DNA from: an uncultured Clostridia bacterium | GTDB lineage: Bacteria > Bacillota > Clostridia > Christensenellales > UBA1242 | Assembly (NCBI GenBank): GCA_947630075.1 | Contig: CANRGF010000045.1 | Span: forward strand, 1-7,781 | Length of the DNA stretch: 7,781 bases | Direction of reading: 5' to 3' | In this document: one piece after another, positions 1 to 7,305 of the stretch | How positions within the stretch are numbered: the first letter of the stretch is position 1 | How the letters are laid out: each line of letters begins with the position of its first letter | The notes under the pieces: model-generated | What the model saw: only the letters and a program-made list of their open reading frames with translations | What the model was told of the DNA's origin: nothing | The model's database searches: none | Position numbers and translations under genes: made by a program

Positions 1-1920
1 TTAAATTTCTGCAAAAAAGAAAAATTAAAAATCAAATATCACTATTCAATTTTTAGCATGATTATCCTTCTCAGCACACAATTTTTCGCGTGTGGATATT
101 ATGTCCACATAAGAAGCTACATTAATGATATGAGTGATCTGAGCGATGTGAAATACACTGAAAGTGATGCGTTCTTAATGAACACTAACTTCTTAAAAAC
201 CACAAGTTATTCAAAGTTTGGCACTTACGGTTATGTGGTCAATTTGTGCATGAACAGTTTTTCAACAATCAACAACGCACACAAAGTTGCCACTGTGGAC
301 TATTTCAATGCTGGCGAGAGATATGGCGAAAAAGATAGCGATGTGTTTGGCGTGGATAAGGGCAACAATGTGATGGTTATAATGATGGAGTCGCTCGAAT
401 GGTTTGGTTTTGGCGATGGCAGTTATAGTGCGAGATACAACAATCTCTCAAACGAACTCACTCCAAACATATATTCCCTGATTGCCGGGCAAGATAATTC
501 ATTAGAAACCAAGCAAGACAATGCCATGATTTCAAAGCATTTCTTTGCAAAATCTAAAACGAACATCTCTGAGGGATATGGCATTTTGGGCAATTATCCT
601 GTGGGTGAGGCATTAAGTTCGTTTGCAGGCAAGGATTACGACCCAAGTTTAAATGCTTTTGGCTATTCTCTGCCAAATATGCTGAAGAAGAATAATTATG
701 TAACAAATTATGTCCACTCAAATGTGATAGGTTTTTATAGCAGAAATCTCACCCACAAAAACATTGGGTTTGACAACCTATATGGCAAAGATAACATTTT
801 AGACGAAGAAGGCAAGCCGGTTTACACGGGCAACGATTTAATTTGGGACCATTGGGCACCAGAGGGAGATTTTGCAAAGAAAGCATTAAAATATCTTGTG
901 CCAGAAACTGAAAATAACCAGCCGTTCTTCACCTTTTATCTAAATGTGTCCTCTCACGGACCATACACCGCACCAAACAACGTCTTTGATGGTGAAGTGA
1001 TTAGGTATCTTGACTATATCAAATATGGCGAAAAAAATTGCAGATTAGTCCGCTTCAAGGGTAAGGGGGACGATAAATATTTCTTAGACGAAAATGGCGA
1101 AGAAATCACCGACCTTGCTACCCTAGAAGAAAAATATCCCGATGAGTTTTATGCTTGGGAGTTAGATGAAAAGAATTGGAAAACACTCTCCTCGCAAGAG
1201 GAAAAATACACCAGCTTCTTCAAAAATGCTATTGAAAGTTTTGGTAATTATAGCGAATTAAAAGATGAATATTCGGAAAACGAACTTACTGAAAAATTGG
1301 CATACTATATGTGTGGAGTTAAGGGGTTAGACGATGCAATAGGTGTGATTTTAAATGAGTTGGAGCGAAGAGGCATCGCGGACAAAACCACGCTTTTGCT
1401 TTACTCAGACCATTATGCTTATTATGACGGCTTGAGCAACGACATCAAAGGCTTTGATAGATACGACACCACAAGCATCGAACTAAACACAATCCCAATG
1501 ATATTGTCCAGCCCCGGGATTAAAAACAAGATGAAAAACGGCGCAGAATTAGATTATTCTGTGAATGAAAGATTTTGCTCCGCTTATGATGTTATCCCAA
1601 CAATTCTAGATTTGCTAGGGGTGGACTTCAATCAAAATTTCTATGTTGGTCGCTCGCTCTTTAAACCTGCCGACTATGTTTATCCATTGGATAATCCGCA
1701 ATATGACATGGTGGTTTACTATTCAAACACGGGTGGATTTTTCAGCAGAGATACGTTCACAATAGATTTTAAAAATTACTACACATCCACAGGTATATTA
1801 TCAAATGATAGCGAATTGCAGTTGGTTTTCAGGTCGGAAGCCACAAATGTTTTGGTGAAATTAAACTATTTGCTAATTTTGAATAAATATCACTTATATA
1901 ACGAGATAAAAAACAAATAA
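1..1920 (+). CDS. LTA synthase-family phosphoglycerol transferase, 5'-truncated by window edge
   Basis: Frame 1 is open from base 1, so the gene starts upstream and the ATG at 58 is internal. Residues are counted from that Met. Codons at about 43-108 encode one hydrophobic helix followed by an extracytoplasmic part, as in the last of the N-terminal membrane helices of LtaS-type enzymes. The alkaline-phosphatase/sulfatase domain spans about residues 103-540. It has NVMVIMMES with a metal-binding Glu111, SKTNISEG with the candidate catalytic Thr168, FYSRN..H.NIGFD with Arg229, NVSSHGPY with His300 and LLLYSDHY with Asp451-His452, matching the known order in Staphylococcus LtaS. The family moves glycerol-phosphate from phosphatidylglycerol onto cell-envelope acceptors, outside the membrane, using Mn2+. 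Odd points are roughly 90 extra charged residues (about 311-400) and Tyr227 where I recall a Trp in LtaS. Whether it polymerises LTA or primes it or modifies another glycan cannot be decided. Family assignment is firm; exact substrate is not. Confidence 0.9.
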   Translation, partial: LNFCKKEKLKIKYHYSIFSMIILLSTQFFACGYYVHIRSYINDMSDLSDVKYTESDAFLMNTNFLKTTSYSKFGTYGYVVNLCMNSFSTINNAHKVATVDYFNAGERYGEKDSDVFGVDKGNNVMVIMMESLEWFGFGDGSYSARYNNLSNELTPNIYSLIAGQDNSLETKQDNAMISKHFFAKSKTNISEGYGILGNYPVGEALSSFAGKDYDPSLNAFGYSLPNMLKKNNYVTNYVHSNVIGFYSRNLTHKNIGFDNLYGKDNILDEEGKPVYTGNDLIWDHWAPEGDFAKKALKYLVPETENNQPFFTFYLNVSSHGPYTAPNNVFDGEVIRYLDYIKYGEKNCRLVRFKGKGDDKYFLDENGEEITDLATLEEKYPDEFYAWELDEKNWKTLSSQEEKYTSFFKNAIESFGNYSELKDEYSENELTEKLAYYMCGVKGLDDAIGVILNELERRGIADKTTLLLYSDHYAYYDGLSNDIKGFDRYDTTSIELNTIPMILSSPGIKNKMKNGAELDYSVNERFCSAYDVIPTILDLLGVDFNQNFYVGRSLFKPADYVYPLDNPQYDMVVYYSNTGGFFSRDTFTIDFKNYYTSTGILSNDSELQLVFRSEATNVLVKLNYLLILNKYHLYNEIKNK

Positions 1921-1968
1921 TTAAATTAAATAAATTTAACTTAATTTTGAAATTTTGCATAAAAAATG

Positions 1969-1997
1969 TTGACAACACCGCATTTTTGTTGTATAAT
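1969..1997 (+). promoter_or_regulatory. Sigma-A promoter of tRNA-Asn
   Basis: TTGACA at 1969-1974 and TATAAT at 1992-1997 are both perfect consensus boxes with a 17-bp spacer. Transcription would start near 2004, about 10 bases before the mature tRNA, as expected for a strongly expressed stable RNA gene. Confidence 0.92.
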
Positions 1998-2014
1998 ACA
2001 ATCGTTTTTTATCT

Positions 2015-2112
<98 letters not shown>

Positions 2113-2232
2113 GTTGTGTAGGGCTCGAACCAAAAAATTCACAACAGCGAAAGCTGGCAGTGAAAGAGGAGCATACGCACAAAGCCGAATTTTTGCTTTA
2201 GCAAAAAGAGAAAAGGATGCGATATGCGACGA
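2113..2232. other. Non-coding spacer with small hairpins between tRNA-end repeats
   Basis: No convincing coding frame with a ribosome binding site is visible here. Seen directly: GTTGTG (2113-2118) complements CACAAC (2140-2145); CAGC-GAAA-GCTG (2145-2156) is a hairpin with a GNRA loop; TTTTTGC-TTTA-GCAAAAA (2190-2207) is a 7-bp hairpin. GCATACGC (2171-2178) can pair with GCGATATGC (2219-2227) with one bulge, enclosing the second hairpin. Together they suggest a structured RNA or a small palindromic element rather than random spacer. No function can be named. Confidence 0.5.
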
Positions 2233-2274
2233 AGCCCTACACGAGGCGCCAAGCACGCATTAGCGTGTTTTTTT
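2233..2274 (+). repeat. 42-bp direct repeat, copy 2 (orphan tRNA 3' end plus second terminator)
   Basis: This is an exact copy of 2071-2112, displaced by 162 bp. No acceptor 5' strand, D-arm or anticodon arm precedes it, so it is not a tRNA gene. It keeps a working-looking terminator (CACGC 2254-2258, GCGTG 2263-2267, seven T to 2274). It resembles the duplicated tRNA 3' end left by a tRNA-targeting element, but no integrase gene is in the window. Confidence 0.93.
2254..2274 (+). terminator. Second copy of the tRNA terminator
   Basis: The hairpin CACGC-ATTA-GCGTG followed by seven T is identical to the first terminator. It could stop read-through from the tRNA unit before the next promoter at 2313. 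Confidence 0.75.
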
Positions 2275-2312
2275 ATTGCAACATTTATTTTTAAATATTT
2301 GCTGATAAAATA

Positions 2313-2341
2313 TTGATTTTAAACTTTTTATATGCTATAAT
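2313..2341 (+). promoter_or_regulatory. Promoter of the 1088-residue protein gene
   Basis: TTGATT (2313-2318), a 17-bp spacer and TATAAT (2336-2341), the latter preceded by TGC, which makes an extended -10. Transcription would start near 2348, giving a leader of about 27 bases with GAGGAG at 2364-2369 before the ATG at 2375. Confidence 0.8.
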
Positions 2342-2374
2342 TTATTTATAAATTATATTTTTTGAGGAGTTTGT

Positions 2375-5300
2375 ATGACAATTTCAAAAAATGAACTTTT
2401 TGAAGAAATCCCTAGTAACAAGGATGTAACCCAGAATTCTTTTGTACGCATAAAATATTCCACTGGAACAATTAAATTTGTCGCCATTTCTGAGTTGTAT
2501 CATGGGCATCGTAGGATTTACACGCTTGCTCAGCTCAAAAGAGCTATTAAGGGGGAGAGCCTTCAAATAAAACTGAGTGCGGCAACTTTCATGAAGGTTG
2601 GCGTTTGCAAGCCTGGGGTAGATGACGTCTTTAAAAAAACAGATAATTTAGATAATCTCAAAGTTTTCGAGAGATTTTTAAAAGAGCCTAAGCATGCCGT
2701 TACAGAGATGTTTAAGAAAGATGGTGATAAAATCGTTTTAAGAGAGGCTCACGAACTTTCTAGTGAAACAGTTACTCTAGACACTAATTTGACGAGTGAT
2801 GGGCGTGGAGATAAGTCAATTTTGGTGCAAATTGCCGGTAAAGGCACACCAGAATTGGTTAGATGTGAAGATGTGGGCTATTTTGATGAAAGCTCTAATT
2901 TCAGTAGACTAACAAAATTTTCAGATGCCGACGGCAAAGATATAGTTGTTAAAATTGGCGGAGAATATAAGGCCATAACAAAATTATTTACTGGCGCTCT
3001 TTATAGCATAGGAGCGGCTATGGATGGCAAGGTGGAAACCTATAACCCTGAAACGGGCGAACGCATTCATTTGGTGGAAAATGAAGTAACGGACAGCGTG
3101 GATGTTGTCGCTGGGGCGATTAATCACTCTTATTATGAACAGAGATTTAAATCTCCAAGCCGCAAAGTTGGCGAAAACGCAATGCTAGAGCTGAAAAGCT
3201 ACACTCTTAGTAAAGACGGGCGTTTCATTAAAGTTCGCATTGAGGGGGATGTGGCAGACACATTAGTGCCTATCACAAGCATACGCAAAGCAGATGCTCT
3301 CGATGAAGTAATGAACGAAGAAACCATCAAAAATGCAATTGAAAGCAGCTCTCCACTGGTTGCTGTGGACGATGAGCACATCCCTCACAATATAGATGGG
3401 CTCACTTATGAGCAACTTGCAGTTAAATATGATGAAAAAGAGCGAGCTTATGAAGTGTATGCAGAGGATAGTGCTCCGCTAGATATTGAGGACACTTATC
3501 TTTTGCTAAAAACAGGCGAATACGTTCGTGAAAAAGAAGTTGTGCAGCCAAGGTGCCTAAACTTTGTGGAAGCCTCAGACCCAAATTTTGACTATTATGT
3601 AATAACAATAGGTTCAGGTGATGCAGAGCGCAGTTATGTGTTAGATAAGGCCACAGTTGAGCATAGGGCAGCAATTAGCAACCCTGTTAGTATGGCAGTT
3701 GGCAGAGAAAATATTGAATTTAGATTTGAAGATTTACAAAAGGCAAAAAAATCTTCAAGCGGGCTTTCTTCATCTGACATTGTTTTGACCACATCTTCGC
3801 AAGGCTCTTATGGCGAGATGTGCAAAATTATTCGCAAACCAGGAGAGCATACCACAGAGCTCAGCGAAGAAAAGCGCAATAGACTAAGAGAAATTTATGA
3901 GAAATTCTTAGCGAACTATAAAAATAGGCAGTATGATTTGAATGGCGAAATCCTTTTAAGAAGGAAGGATGGCGACACAATCACAGAAGAATTTGTTGAA
4001 TATGTCAAAAATCACAGATATAAGATTTCTAGCACCATTCCAGAGTTGGATTATGGAGTAAATTCGGATTCTGCCTTGCGCAATTTGATTGAAAAAGACC
4101 TCACGATGGAGGGAGACAAAATCACAGGCGGGCCAGAATATAACTATAAAAAAGCCATGGCAGAAAGTTTGGATAAGTTCCATGATGTAACAACTGGCAC
4201 TTTCTTAACTGCGGCTTCTGGTCCGGCAGCGTTGTTGTTCCTAGCTTATCCTGCTTTTGCGGTTGCTTTAGTTCCAACATTTATCGTGGCAAGAATAGGC
4301 TTGGCCATTTATCACAATCGCCAAAAGAAAAAGGTGGAAAATTGGAAGACTGCAGACTTTGAAAACAAAGTGGATGCTCAGCGCGCTGCCACTAAGGATA
4401 AAATTTTTGAAGAAATCAAAGCTTGCTTTGAAGATTTAAAAACCAAAATGGAAGCTGCACCAGATGATGCAGAAAGGGCTAAATTGAAGGCTGTTTTCAA
4501 CGCTCACATGAGCAGAATTGAAGGCGAAATTGAAACACTTTCTGCTTGCAAAACAGGTGGCGAATTTGTTGTGGTGGATGGCAAAGGCAAGGTTACGCAG
4601 GCAAACGCTCATGAATATTCTCGCTATATGAAGCTCAAAGCAGAGAAACAGGGAGAAGTGGATGCAATTAATCAGCAAATTTCTGAGCTCAGAGCGGATT
4701 GTGAATCTGGCAAACTTTCAGAAGCTGAAAAAACTGCAAAATTAGCGGACATTAGAGGCCTTGAAGCAGATTTAACTTTAAAGCAAAATGAACTTGATGC
4801 CATGAAGAACTACACCATTTCTGGCGAAGAGAATGAAGAAGACCCAGAATATAAAATAATAAAAACTCGTGTGGCAAGAGCAAAAGGCTTCATGTTGGCA
4901 AAATTCTTCGGTGAAGAAGTTCATTCTGCTGACGCTTCAATCACAGACACGCAGATAAAAGAGGCTTTGAAAGCGATTGATGTTGAAGTGGAAGTGAAAG
5001 AGCATGACTTTGCTTATGTTAAAGACCTAAAATCGGTTAAGGATAAGCACGAGAAAAAGTCAATCAAAAAGGTTATTAAAAAAGTGTTGGCTCTCATAAA
5101 GGGCGATAAAATTAAATTTGAAGAGCATGGTGCATCTAGCGAACTCTCTAAGGTGGAAGAAAGCACGATAATCAAAGCCCTTGAAGGCGAGGTTGTTGAA
5201 GAAGAAGTTCTCGAACGCTCAGCTAAGGCAGAATTAGGAGACGAGATAGATAAAATAGAAGGCGCTAACCCTTCTCCAGAACCTATTAAAAAACCAGTAA

Positions 5301-5641
5301 GGTCAGTTAAAGAATCAAAACCAGTAAGACCGCTTAAAGGATTAAAACTTAAAGACGCAGAAAATATAATAGACGAAGTTTGTAAAGCAATGGATGAACT
5401 AGATAAAATAACCGATGCATATTATGGGGATAACGATTTAATTGGCGGAGAGGAAGAACGCGCAAAACCGCTTGTTAAACTATATGAATATAATGTAAAG
5501 ATTTTAACTGCAGTGGTTGAACGCGAAAAAACAAAATTATATCAGAAGTTACATCCTCGATATTCTTCAAAAATTCTCGAAGCAACAGAAAAATATAAAA
5601 AATATATGATTTATGTGGAAAATAAATCTGTTACTTTATAA
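2375..5641 (+). CDS. Unrecognised 1088-residue protein: beta-rich repeats, hydrophobic hairpin, long charged helices
   Basis: I do not recognise this protein. The ATG is supported by GAGGAG five bases upstream and a promoter. There is no signal peptide. Residues about 20-480 are beta-rich, with recurring units such as SFVRIKYSTGTIKFV, ILVQIAGKGTPELV, FIKVRIEGDVADTLV and YYVITIGSGDAERSYV. Residues 608-646 are strongly hydrophobic with prolines at 617, 626 and 634, followed by NRQKKK. With no N-terminal export signal, a cytoplasm-facing membrane hairpin is more plausible than translocation of 600 residues (inference). Residues about 655-815 are charged and helical, probably coiled coil, broken by a short GGEFVVVDGKGKV strand pair. 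A lysine-rich helix (885-915), an acidic stretch (936-963), a Pro/Lys linker (965-990) and a helical C-terminal domain follow. No catalytic motif is visible. A structural or scaffold role at the membrane is only a guess. It has no terminator before the glyS T-box. Confidence 0.93.
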   Translation: MTISKNELFEEIPSNKDVTQNSFVRIKYSTGTIKFVAISELYHGHRRIYTLAQLKRAIKGESLQIKLSAATFMKVGVCKPGVDDVFKKTDNLDNLKVFERFLKEPKHAVTEMFKKDGDKIVLREAHELSSETVTLDTNLTSDGRGDKSILVQIAGKGTPELVRCEDVGYFDESSNFSRLTKFSDADGKDIVVKIGGEYKAITKLFTGALYSIGAAMDGKVETYNPETGERIHLVENEVTDSVDVVAGAINHSYYEQRFKSPSRKVGENAMLELKSYTLSKDGRFIKVRIEGDVADTLVPITSIRKADALDEVMNEETIKNAIESSSPLVAVDDEHIPHNIDGLTYEQLAVKYDEKERAYEVYAEDSAPLDIEDTYLLLKTGEYVREKEVVQPRCLNFVEASDPNFDYYVITIGSGDAERSYVLDKATVEHRAAISNPVSMAVGRENIEFRFEDLQKAKKSSSGLSSSDIVLTTSSQGSYGEMCKIIRKPGEHTTELSEEKRNRLREIYEKFLANYKNRQYDLNGEILLRRKDGDTITEEFVEYVKNHRYKISSTIPELDYGVNSDSALRNLIEKDLTMEGDKITGGPEYNYKKAMAESLDKFHDVTTGTFLTAASGPAALLFLAYPAFAVALVPTFIVARIGLAIYHNRQKKKVENWKTADFENKVDAQRAATKDKIFEEIKACFEDLKTKMEAAPDDAERAKLKAVFNAHMSRIEGEIETLSACKTGGEFVVVDGKGKVTQANAHEYSRYMKLKAEKQGEVDAINQQISELRADCESGKLSEAEKTAKLADIRGLEADLTLKQNELDAMKNYTISGEENEEDPEYKIIKTRVARAKGFMLAKFFGEEVHSADASITDTQIKEALKAIDVEVEVKEHDFAYVKDLKSVKDKHEKKSIKKVIKKVLALIKGDKIKFEEHGASSELSKVEESTIIKALEGEVVEEEVLERSAKAELGDEIDKIEGANPSPEPIKKPVRSVKESKPVRPLKGLKLKDAENIIDEVCKAMDELDKITDAYYGDNDLIGGEEERAKPLVKLYEYNVKILTAVVEREKTKLYQKLHPRYSSKILEATEKYKKYMIYVENKSVTL
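5290..5328 (+). repeat. 12-bp in-frame direct repeat in the Pro/Lys linker
   Basis: AAAACCAGTAAG occurs at 5290-5301 and 5317-5328, 27 bp (nine codons) apart. It encodes KPVR twice (residues 973-976 and 982-985) in the linker before the C-terminal helical domain. Confidence 0.85.
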
Positions 5642-5645
5642 AATA

Positions 5646-5764
5646 GGCTTGGCAACCTGTTTCATCTTAATAAATAAAATTGAGTGGGTTTTAAGCCAAA
5701 AAGGGTGGAACCGCGGCTGATTAGTCGTCCCTTTGCTGTGTTTTTGCATAGCAAAGGGCTTTTT
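5646..5764 (+). promoter_or_regulatory. T-box leader (tRNA-Gly-sensing) of glyS
   Basis: The hallmark T-box AGGGTGGAACCGCG lies at 5702-5715. Its bulge UGGA (5706-5709) is complementary to a UCCA tRNA end, and bacterial tRNA-Gly normally has U73, so glycine specificity is supported by the sequence as well as by the gene downstream. AAAGGG (5700-5705) can pair with CCCTTT (5729-5734) to form the antiterminator. The same CCCTTT is used by the terminator at 5729-5764, giving the classic either-or switch: uncharged tRNA-Gly stabilises the antiterminator and allows glyS transcription. Upstream, GGCTT (5646-5650) pairs with AAGCC (5693-5697) and AACCT (5654-5658) with GGGTT (5686-5690), leaving a GGC at 5651-5653. 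No canonical Stem I is visible in the non-coding space. The true 5' boundary is therefore unknown and may lie inside the upstream gene. Confidence 0.92.
5729..5764 (+). terminator. T-box-controlled terminator
   Basis: CCCTTTGCTGTG (5729-5740) pairs with CATAGCAAAGGG (5747-5758) in a 12-bp stem with one G-U pair and a six-base loop, followed by C and five T (5760-5764). Its 5' strand overlaps the antiterminator. Confidence 0.93.
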
Positions 5765-5802
5765 ATTAATAAGTTAATTTGTTCTATTTAAAAGGAGTGA
5801 TT

Positions 5803-7167
5803 ATGGGAAATTTCGATAAAATCGTAAATCTATGCAAAAATAGAGGCATCATTTTTCAGGGCAGTGATATTTATGATGGCCTTGCAAACACTTGGGATTA
5901 TGGGCCGGTTGGTGTGGAATTAAAAAACAACATTAAGCGCACTTGGTGGAAAAAATTTGTGCAAGAGAGCGCAAATTCTTTTGGCGTGGATGCTGATATT
6001 TTCATGCACCCAAAAGTGTGGGAAGCGAGTGGGCACATCGCAAGTTTTTCCGACCCTAAAATGGATTGCAAATCATGCAAAACAAGGCATAGGGCAGACA
6101 ATTTAATTGAGGCTCACAGCAAGGGCAAAGTCAACCCTGACACAATGACAAATGAAGAAATGGAGAAATATATCGCCGAGCATAAAGTGGCTTGCCCTAA
6201 ATGTGGCAAGTGTGATTGGACGCCCATTCGCAATTTTAACCTTATGTTTTCCACCTCGCGTGGCGTAACTGACGAGAGCCAAAACACAATTTATCTTCGC
6301 CCAGAAACGGCACAAGGCGAGTTTGTAAACTTTTTAAATGTGCAGCGCACAATGCGTGCAAAAGTGCCTTTTGGCATTGCCCAAATTGGCAAAGCGTTTA
6401 GAAACGAAGTTACTCCTGGCAATTTCACTTTCCGCACAATCGAGTTTGAGCAGATGGAGCATCAGTGGTTTTGCAAGCCAGAAGATAGCATGAATTTTTA
6501 TGAAGAATATAAAAAGCGCGCTATGGATTATTATCTTTCAATCGGCTTTAATGCGGAGCATTTGCGCTTCAAAGACCATGACAAACTCGCTCACTATGCA
6601 AAAGCCGCTTGCGACATTCAATATCTTTATCCTATTGGCTGGGAAGAGGTCAACGGCATTCACCATAGAGGCGATTGGGATTTATATCGCCACCAAGAGT
6701 TTAGCGGCAAATCGATGCAATACACCGACCCATTCACAAACGAAAAATATATTCCAAATGTGATTGAATATTCTATCGGTGCAGATAGGCTAACCTTGGC
6801 AGTTTTGTGCGAGGCTTATGACGAAGAAAAATTGCCAGATGGCGACACCCGCGTTGTTATGCACTTCCATCCAGCCGTTGCACCTTATAAAGTTGCCATT
6901 TTGCCACTTCAAAAGAATTTAGGCGAAAAGGCGCGCGAAGTTTATAATTCACTTGCTAAAAACTTTATGGTAACTTATGACGATGCGGGCAGCATTGGCA
7001 AGCGTTATCGCAGGCAGGACGAAATCGGCACACCTATGTGCGTAACCATCGATTTCGACACGCTTAATGATAACACAGTAACCATTCGCGACCGCGACTC
7101 AATGGAGCAAATCCGCCTAAACATAAACGAACTAAAAGATTATATCTCTAAAAAAATTGAATATTAA
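5803..7167 (+). CDS. glyS: Glycyl-tRNA synthetase, alpha2 (dimeric) type
   Basis: A class II aminoacyl-tRNA synthetase that charges tRNA-Gly with glycine using ATP, in the cytoplasm. The 454-residue length fits the single-chain alpha2 form (also called glyQS), not the separate glyQ/glyS subunits. I chose ATG 5803 because GGAG (5794-5797) lies five bases upstream; the in-frame TTG at 5779 precedes that site. Motif 1 lies near residues 35-55 (GPVGVELKNNIKRTWW). CKSC (89-92) and CPKCGKC (131-137) form a probable zinc-binding insertion. RPETAQG (166-172) is the family signature. Motif 2 is FRNEV...FRTIEFEQMEH (199-220) and motif 3 is NVIEYSIGADRL (319-330). Residues about 360-454 form the anticodon-binding domain. 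All expected motifs are present and the gene looks intact. Expression is controlled by the T-box immediately upstream, and a terminator overlaps its stop codon. Confidence 0.98.
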   Translation: MGNFDKIVNLCKNRGIIFQGSDIYDGLANTWDYGPVGVELKNNIKRTWWKKFVQESANSFGVDADIFMHPKVWEASGHIASFSDPKMDCKSCKTRHRADNLIEAHSKGKVNPDTMTNEEMEKYIAEHKVACPKCGKCDWTPIRNFNLMFSTSRGVTDESQNTIYLRPETAQGEFVNFLNVQRTMRAKVPFGIAQIGKAFRNEVTPGNFTFRTIEFEQMEHQWFCKPEDSMNFYEEYKKRAMDYYLSIGFNAEHLRFKDHDKLAHYAKAACDIQYLYPIGWEEVNGIHHRGDWDLYRHQEFSGKSMQYTDPFTNEKYIPNVIEYSIGADRLTLAVLCEAYDEEKLPDGDTRVVMHFHPAVAPYKVAILPLQKNLGEKAREVYNSLAKNFMVTYDDAGSIGKRYRRQDEIGTPMCVTIDFDTLNDNTVTIRDRDSMEQIRLNINELKDYISKKIEY

Positions 7168-7188
7168 GTGGCATTTGCCACTTTTTTT
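7166..7188 (+). terminator. Terminator of glyS
   Basis: AAGTGGC (7166-7172), loop ATTT, GCCACTT (7177-7183), with a T run from 7182 to 7188. The stem starts inside the glyS stop codon. Confidence 0.92.
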
Positions 7189-7276
7189 ATAAACTTTCTA
7201 TTGTTTATCTGCTTTTTTGATAAAAAAATGGCAAAAAACAAATTAAATAGTTTTTCTATTTCTCTTTTCTAAAAAC
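7189..7276. other. Short convergent intergenic spacer
   Basis: This AT-rich spacer lies between the glyS terminator and the bidirectional terminator. I see no gene, promoter or repeat in it. Confidence 0.6.
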
Positions 7277-7305
7277 AAAAAATCCACTAGACTGTGGATT
7301 TTTTT
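7277..7305. terminator. Bidirectional terminator between glyS and the minus-strand gene
   Basis: AATCCAC (7281-7287) and GTGGATT (7294-7300) form a 7-bp stem around a six-base loop. There is an A run on the left (7277-7282) and a T run on the right (7299-7305), so it can work on both strands. For the minus-strand gene it overlaps the last codons and the TAG stop. Confidence 0.85.

Noticed and set aside
58..60. ATG 58 as the true start of the LTA-synthase gene
   Set aside because: The frame is open to base 1 and encodes part of a membrane helix before it. There is no ribosome binding site, and the family has several further N-terminal membrane helices.
1921..1939. TTAAATT/AATTTAA inverted repeat after the LTA-synthase gene as a terminator
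   Set aside because: It is a seven-bp all-AT stem without a clean T run, which is expected by chance in such AT-rich spacer. I see no convincing terminator for that gene.
2171..2236. CRISPR-like repeats in the tRNA-downstream region
   Set aside because: Only two diverged copies with no regular spacing are present, with no array and no cas genes.
3423..3674. Minus-strand ORF inside the giant gene (and similar ones at 2384, 3199, 3956, 4436, 5898 and 6103)
   Set aside because: These are antisense shadows of long coding frames, with no ribosome binding sites, promoters or plausible protein composition.
5646..5697. Hairpin after the giant gene as its rho-independent terminator
   Set aside because: It is followed by an A/G run rather than T residues and leads directly into the T-box, so it belongs to the leader.
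5779..5802. In-frame TTG start for glyS adding eight residues
   Set aside because: The GGAG ribosome binding site at 5794-5797 lies within this extension, and MGNFDKIVNL at 5803 matches the usual start of alpha2 GlyRS proteins.
6500..6763. Out-of-frame 87-codon plus-strand ORF within glyS
   Set aside because: It overlaps the well-conserved motif region of glyS in another frame and has no ribosome binding site, so it is a shadow.
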